Positions 42,851 to 45,464 of a stretch of 45,464 bases of DNA are shown piece by piece (position 1 is the stretch's first letter; each line of letters starts with the position of its first letter). The stretch is from Clostridia bacterium (GTDB lineage: Bacteria; Bacillota; Peptococcia; DRI-13; UBA5745). Location of the stretch: the NCBI GenBank assembly GCA_018434325.1, contig JAHDPO010000016.1:1-45464 (forward strand), written 5' to 3'. The translations under genes and the position numbers were made by a program. Under the pieces are notes generated by a model that had not been told where the DNA came from, made no database searches, and saw only the letters and a list, made by a program, of their open reading frames with translations.

Positions 42851-44688
42851 CAGCGCCCACCCGCCTTTCCCATATACATCATCTTGTAGTCAGGAATCTC
42901 AAAATTAATATGCAGGCGCTTTGCACCCACCATAAAGAGGGCGTGTCCTCGCTTCCGGGCCAGCAAAAGTTCCTGCTCGGCTTCGGTAAGGTCATAGAGC
43001 TTGGCTGTTTCCTTTAGGTTGGGGCCGTCTGTTCCCATCAGGAGCTTGTAGCACGGGATGTCAAGAAGCGCCTGCCCATACTGCTTGATGCTCTCAGAGA
43101 GAAAGTCAATGACACTGTGAGAGATAATAGCCAAAGCTGACTCGTATTTTCTTGCCCGTTTCATGGCATTTCTAAGATAAACGAGAGATTGCGGTACTTT
43201 TTGGTCAATCATCAAATAAGCCTCGTCGCAAATTAAAAGCACCCGTTCATCCCGGTTTCGGCTCATCTGCTCCCAGCAGTAGGTCAAGAGGTTAAAATAC
43301 TGTGTTCGCTTGATGTTATCGCTGGTTCCTTGGAGCGCATTGGTGTCCAAACAGACGAACCGGCTTTCGCTTTTAATGGTCGTGTGGCCGTTCCAAATAA
43401 AGCTGTCTGAGCCTTCGGCAATGTCATAAAGCAGCAGGGAAAGGTCGGCATAAGCCTGTCTGTCCTGTTCCGTATCCGCTTTTTCTTTCACCAGCTTATG
43501 CAGATCGGAAAAGATGGGAAAGTCCTCCGGCGAAAGTGCCGCCACATCGGTGTCCCATGTGATGTTGAAATTCCGGTACAGCTCCACAAGGCTCTTTTTA
43601 AGGACCGCCTTTTGCATATCGGTCAGGCAGGGAATGTAAAGGCCGAAGAAGATTTCAAGATTCTTCATATGCAGGGCAAGATCGTTCATGCCGTAGCCTT
43701 CATCACGGTACAGCCGGTCGGTTTCATTTTCCTGCTCATCATCACGGGGGGACGGGCGGACCTGAAGGGGATTGAATCGGCCACCAGCGCCGCCCACAGC
43801 ATTGACCCAATCGCCGCCGCAGCCAAGATTATAGCAGAGGTCTTTGTATTCACTTTCCGGGTCGATTACAATGATTTTTGTACCTTTCATGTACTCAGAC
43901 ATGATGATGTGCTTGATGGCGGTGCTTTTGCCTACGCCTGAATTGCCCATAATGACAAAATTGCTGTTTGTCCTATCGCTGCCGCGCCGCCAGATGTCCA
44001 CAATAACAAGGCTGCCGCTGGCGTCCAGCGCAAGGTAATAACCCTCTCCGTCATTGAAACCGGAGCTGGCAAAAGGAAAGCCTCCCACAAAGGTGGACAG
44101 CGGCACGATTTTTTGCAGGATGCTTTCAATCTTTCCGTTGGTGGGAAAAGACGGGGAAAGGTGCTGAAAGCACTCCTTTTGCAGATTGGGAATGACACGC
44201 ATTTTACATTTGAGAACGCTGATGATGCTCTCCGCACGGCGGCATACCTTTTTGAACGTGCGCTCGTCCTTGGCAATCGGCATGACGGACACGCTCATAA
44301 GCCCCACCGTTTCCCCCTCACGGTCGATCTGCATGATGATTTTTTCGCCGTCCTCGGCGGCTTTTTCCGCACGCTGACGAGATAGAGGGTCTTTGGCGCT
44401 CTCCGCCAGTCCTCTTTGCTGCACCACACCTCGGGAAATGGCGTTGATGAGGGTAGCGTTGTCCACCGGCTTAAAGCCAATGGATGCAATGGTTGAGGGA
44501 ATATTGGTTATTTTAGAAAGCCACTCCGTTTCCACCTTTTGCGGATAGCGGATCAGACCGTAAATCTTACCGAGGTTCTCCCCCACGGAAAGGCTGTTCT
44601 TGGTAAACTCCAGCCCCATAGGGGTAATCACATTGAGCAGGGCGGCATTTATAATATCCCGTTCCTGTACTGTTTGTTTTTTAGGCAT
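42850..44688 (-). CDS. VirB4-type conjugation ATPase, main ATPase part
   Basis: A 612-aa protein starting MPKKQTVQER at 44688; AAAGGAGG lies within the preceding reading frame, which it overlaps by 8 bases. It has Walker A GNSGVGKS at about 248-255, Walker B LLICDEAYLMID at about 490, and a C-terminal region typical of VirB4/TraC-type ATPases. It powers DNA transfer through the type IV secretion-like machinery at the membrane. It lacks the usual N-terminal part, which is encoded by the preceding frame. Confidence 0.92.
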   Translation of the reverse strand: MPKKQTVQERDIINAALLNVITPMGLEFTKNSLSVGENLGKIYGLIRYPQKVETEWLSKITNIPSTIASIGFKPVDNATLINAISRGVVQQRGLAESAKDPLSRQRAEKAAEDGEKIIMQIDREGETVGLMSVSVMPIAKDERTFKKVCRRAESIISVLKCKMRVIPNLQKECFQHLSPSFPTNGKIESILQKIVPLSTFVGGFPFASSGFNDGEGYYLALDASGSLVIVDIWRRGSDRTNSNFVIMGNSGVGKSTAIKHIIMSEYMKGTKIIVIDPESEYKDLCYNLGCGGDWVNAVGGAGGRFNPLQVRPSPRDDEQENETDRLYRDEGYGMNDLALHMKNLEIFFGLYIPCLTDMQKAVLKKSLVELYRNFNITWDTDVAALSPEDFPIFSDLHKLVKEKADTEQDRQAYADLSLLLYDIAEGSDSFIWNGHTTIKSESRFVCLDTNALQGTSDNIKRTQYFNLLTYCWEQMSRNRDERVLLICDEAYLMIDQKVPQSLVYLRNAMKRARKYESALAIISHSVIDFLSESIKQYGQALLDIPCYKLLMGTDGPNLKETAKLYDLTEAEQELLLARKRGHALFMVGAKRLHINFEIPDYKMMYMGKAGGR

Positions 44689-45318
44689 AAATGTCCTCCT
44701 TTAGCATGGGAATACCGGCCTCAAAGTCCGTATCCTCCAAGTGGGTATAGGAGGGGTTGTTGACAAGGTTCAAAAGGCGCACGATTTCCTTTTCCGTCAA
44801 TATGTCACAGCCGACTCCGTTGGTGGTAAACTTCTCCGCCAGCAGGGATGCCCGTTTGAGCAAATCCTTTTCCACGCCGTCCTCATAGCGATCCCACAGG
44901 GAAATGTAAAACTGGCGCTCTACAATTTCGCCGGACAGGGCAAAGCTGCTCATCTGCAAAATCTCCTGCCGCAAAAGCTCTTTTCGCTTATCATCGGCGG
45001 TCTTTAACATCCCCTGCATATCAGAAATCAAGGGCGAAATATCCACAGGACGGCTTACCGCCATAAATTTGAACGAATACTGAATGTCCGAAAGCTCGGC
45101 GGTGATTTGCTTGATCAGGTTGTTTTTTTCGGCTTTGCTGTATAAGTCAATGCTGATTGCATGGACACGCAGATAGGTCAAAACCAAACCATCCTTGGTG
45201 TATAGGTACTTGTCTTTCACATCCCGCACATTGATAAACTGCTGTGCAGTCTGTACGGAGATTGCCGTTTCGTCTGATACCGGCCGTTTCTTAGCCGTTT
45301 TCAGGAACAAAAGCAAAA
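44681..45318 (-). pseudogene. VirB4 N-terminal part gene, 5' end cut by an insertion sequence
   Basis: The ORF reads ...KTAKKRPVSDETAISVQT and continues as a CagE/TrbE-like VirB4 N-domain of about 205 residues, ending IPMLKEDIYA at 44681. No start with a ribosome binding site can be found: upstream sequence changes at 45319 into GGGGCTGTCGCA, which resembles an insertion-sequence terminal repeat. A GTG at 45340 would give a short alternative N-terminus from IS-derived sequence. Probably 5'-truncated in this genome. The next VirB4 ORF still has its own ribosome binding site. Confidence 0.6.
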
Positions 45319-45464
45319 GGGGCTGTCGCAGTAACAGCACCTAAAAAAGGAACAAAAAACGGCAACTGGCGTAAGCCAGAAGCCGTTTTTTGTTGTAAAA
45401 TATAGTTGTGAAACCAATAATCTTACAGCCAGATTATACAATAACCGGGAATGTATATCAACTG
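45319..45464. mobile_element. Probable end of an insertion sequence (IS1182-like) at the window edge
   Basis: GGGGCTGTCGCA (45319-45330) resembles terminal inverted repeats of IS1182-family elements. A terminator-type hairpin follows (45354-45391), then AT-rich sequence at the window end. No transposase is visible in the window. The identification is from memory of the terminal pattern only. Confidence 0.5.
45354..45391. terminator. Bidirectional terminator inside the presumed insertion sequence
   Basis: AAAAAACGGC/GCCGTTTTTT and CTGGC/GCCAG with two symmetrical AA internal loops and a 4-base loop GTAA. T-runs on both strands. Typical of terminators near IS ends that insulate the transposase. 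Confidence 0.75.

Noticed and set aside
1-45464. tRNA or rRNA genes
   Set aside because: No recognisable tRNA cloverleaf or rRNA sequence was seen on either strand.

Overview
The window looks like part of an integrative and conjugative element (ICE) of a Clostridia-class Firmicute, probably from the Oscillospiraceae/Lachnospiraceae range. The evidence is three tandem large serine recombinases, a DUF6870-like protein, a DinG-type helicase, a sigma-like HTH protein, VirB4-type conjugation genes, strong AGGAGG ribosome binding sites, and giant S-layer-homology (SLH) surface proteins. Almost everything is on the minus strand. The exceptions are a LytTR/HPK10 two-component pair and a TetR regulator. 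No name is fixed by the sequence alone.

Layout. (1) 1-615: a small HTH gene followed by a truncated LytTR response regulator, from a near-consensus promoter; the element end probably lies between here and the recombinases. (2) 763-9520: recombination and maintenance block (three serine recombinases with overlapping ends, a DUF6870-like protein, a helicase, a 519-nt gene-free stretch rich in inverted repeats, and a sigma-like protein with a hairpin-rich leader). (3) 9521-23193: a surface operon reading leftward through two lipoproteins, LemA, a DUF2207 membrane protein, a DUF4428/SHOCT protein, a zinc-ribbon protein and a 2206-aa SLH+LysM protein. It ends in a c-di-GMP-I (GEMM) riboswitch and a hairpin terminator. 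A separate stalk-domain protein gene lies upstream. (4) 23387-25388: LytTR regulator and HPK10 kinase; matching LytTR direct repeats lie before both the surface operon and the stalk-domain gene. (5) 25490-26664: a decayed second copy of the sigma/helicase/riboswitch segment. (6) 26678-37885: two more SLH surface proteins with cell-wall-binding repeats, a TetR gene between them, and a small DUF2442-like gene. (7) 38027-40187: HTH + histidine kinase + OmpR-type regulator operon. (8) 40354-45340: conjugation genes (wHTH protein, ParA/CpaE-like protein, C39-like peptidase, VirB4 in two reading frames). The upstream VirB4 frame is cut by what looks like an insertion-sequence end at the right edge.

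How it fits together. The ICE backbone (regions 2 and 8) carries about 28 kb of surface-protein cargo with its own signalling. The LytTR pair is placed and equipped to drive the lipoprotein-LemA-DUF2207-giant-adhesin operon. Cyclic-di-GMP sensing is joined to two of the three adhesin genes, unusually at their 3' ends. The two copies of the sigma-like gene share a leader whose hairpins keep their pairing while their sequences differ, including one that would mask the ribosome binding site. The most unusual signals are these RNA structures, a candidate pseudoknot before the recombinase operon, and the twice-used HTH + two-component module.
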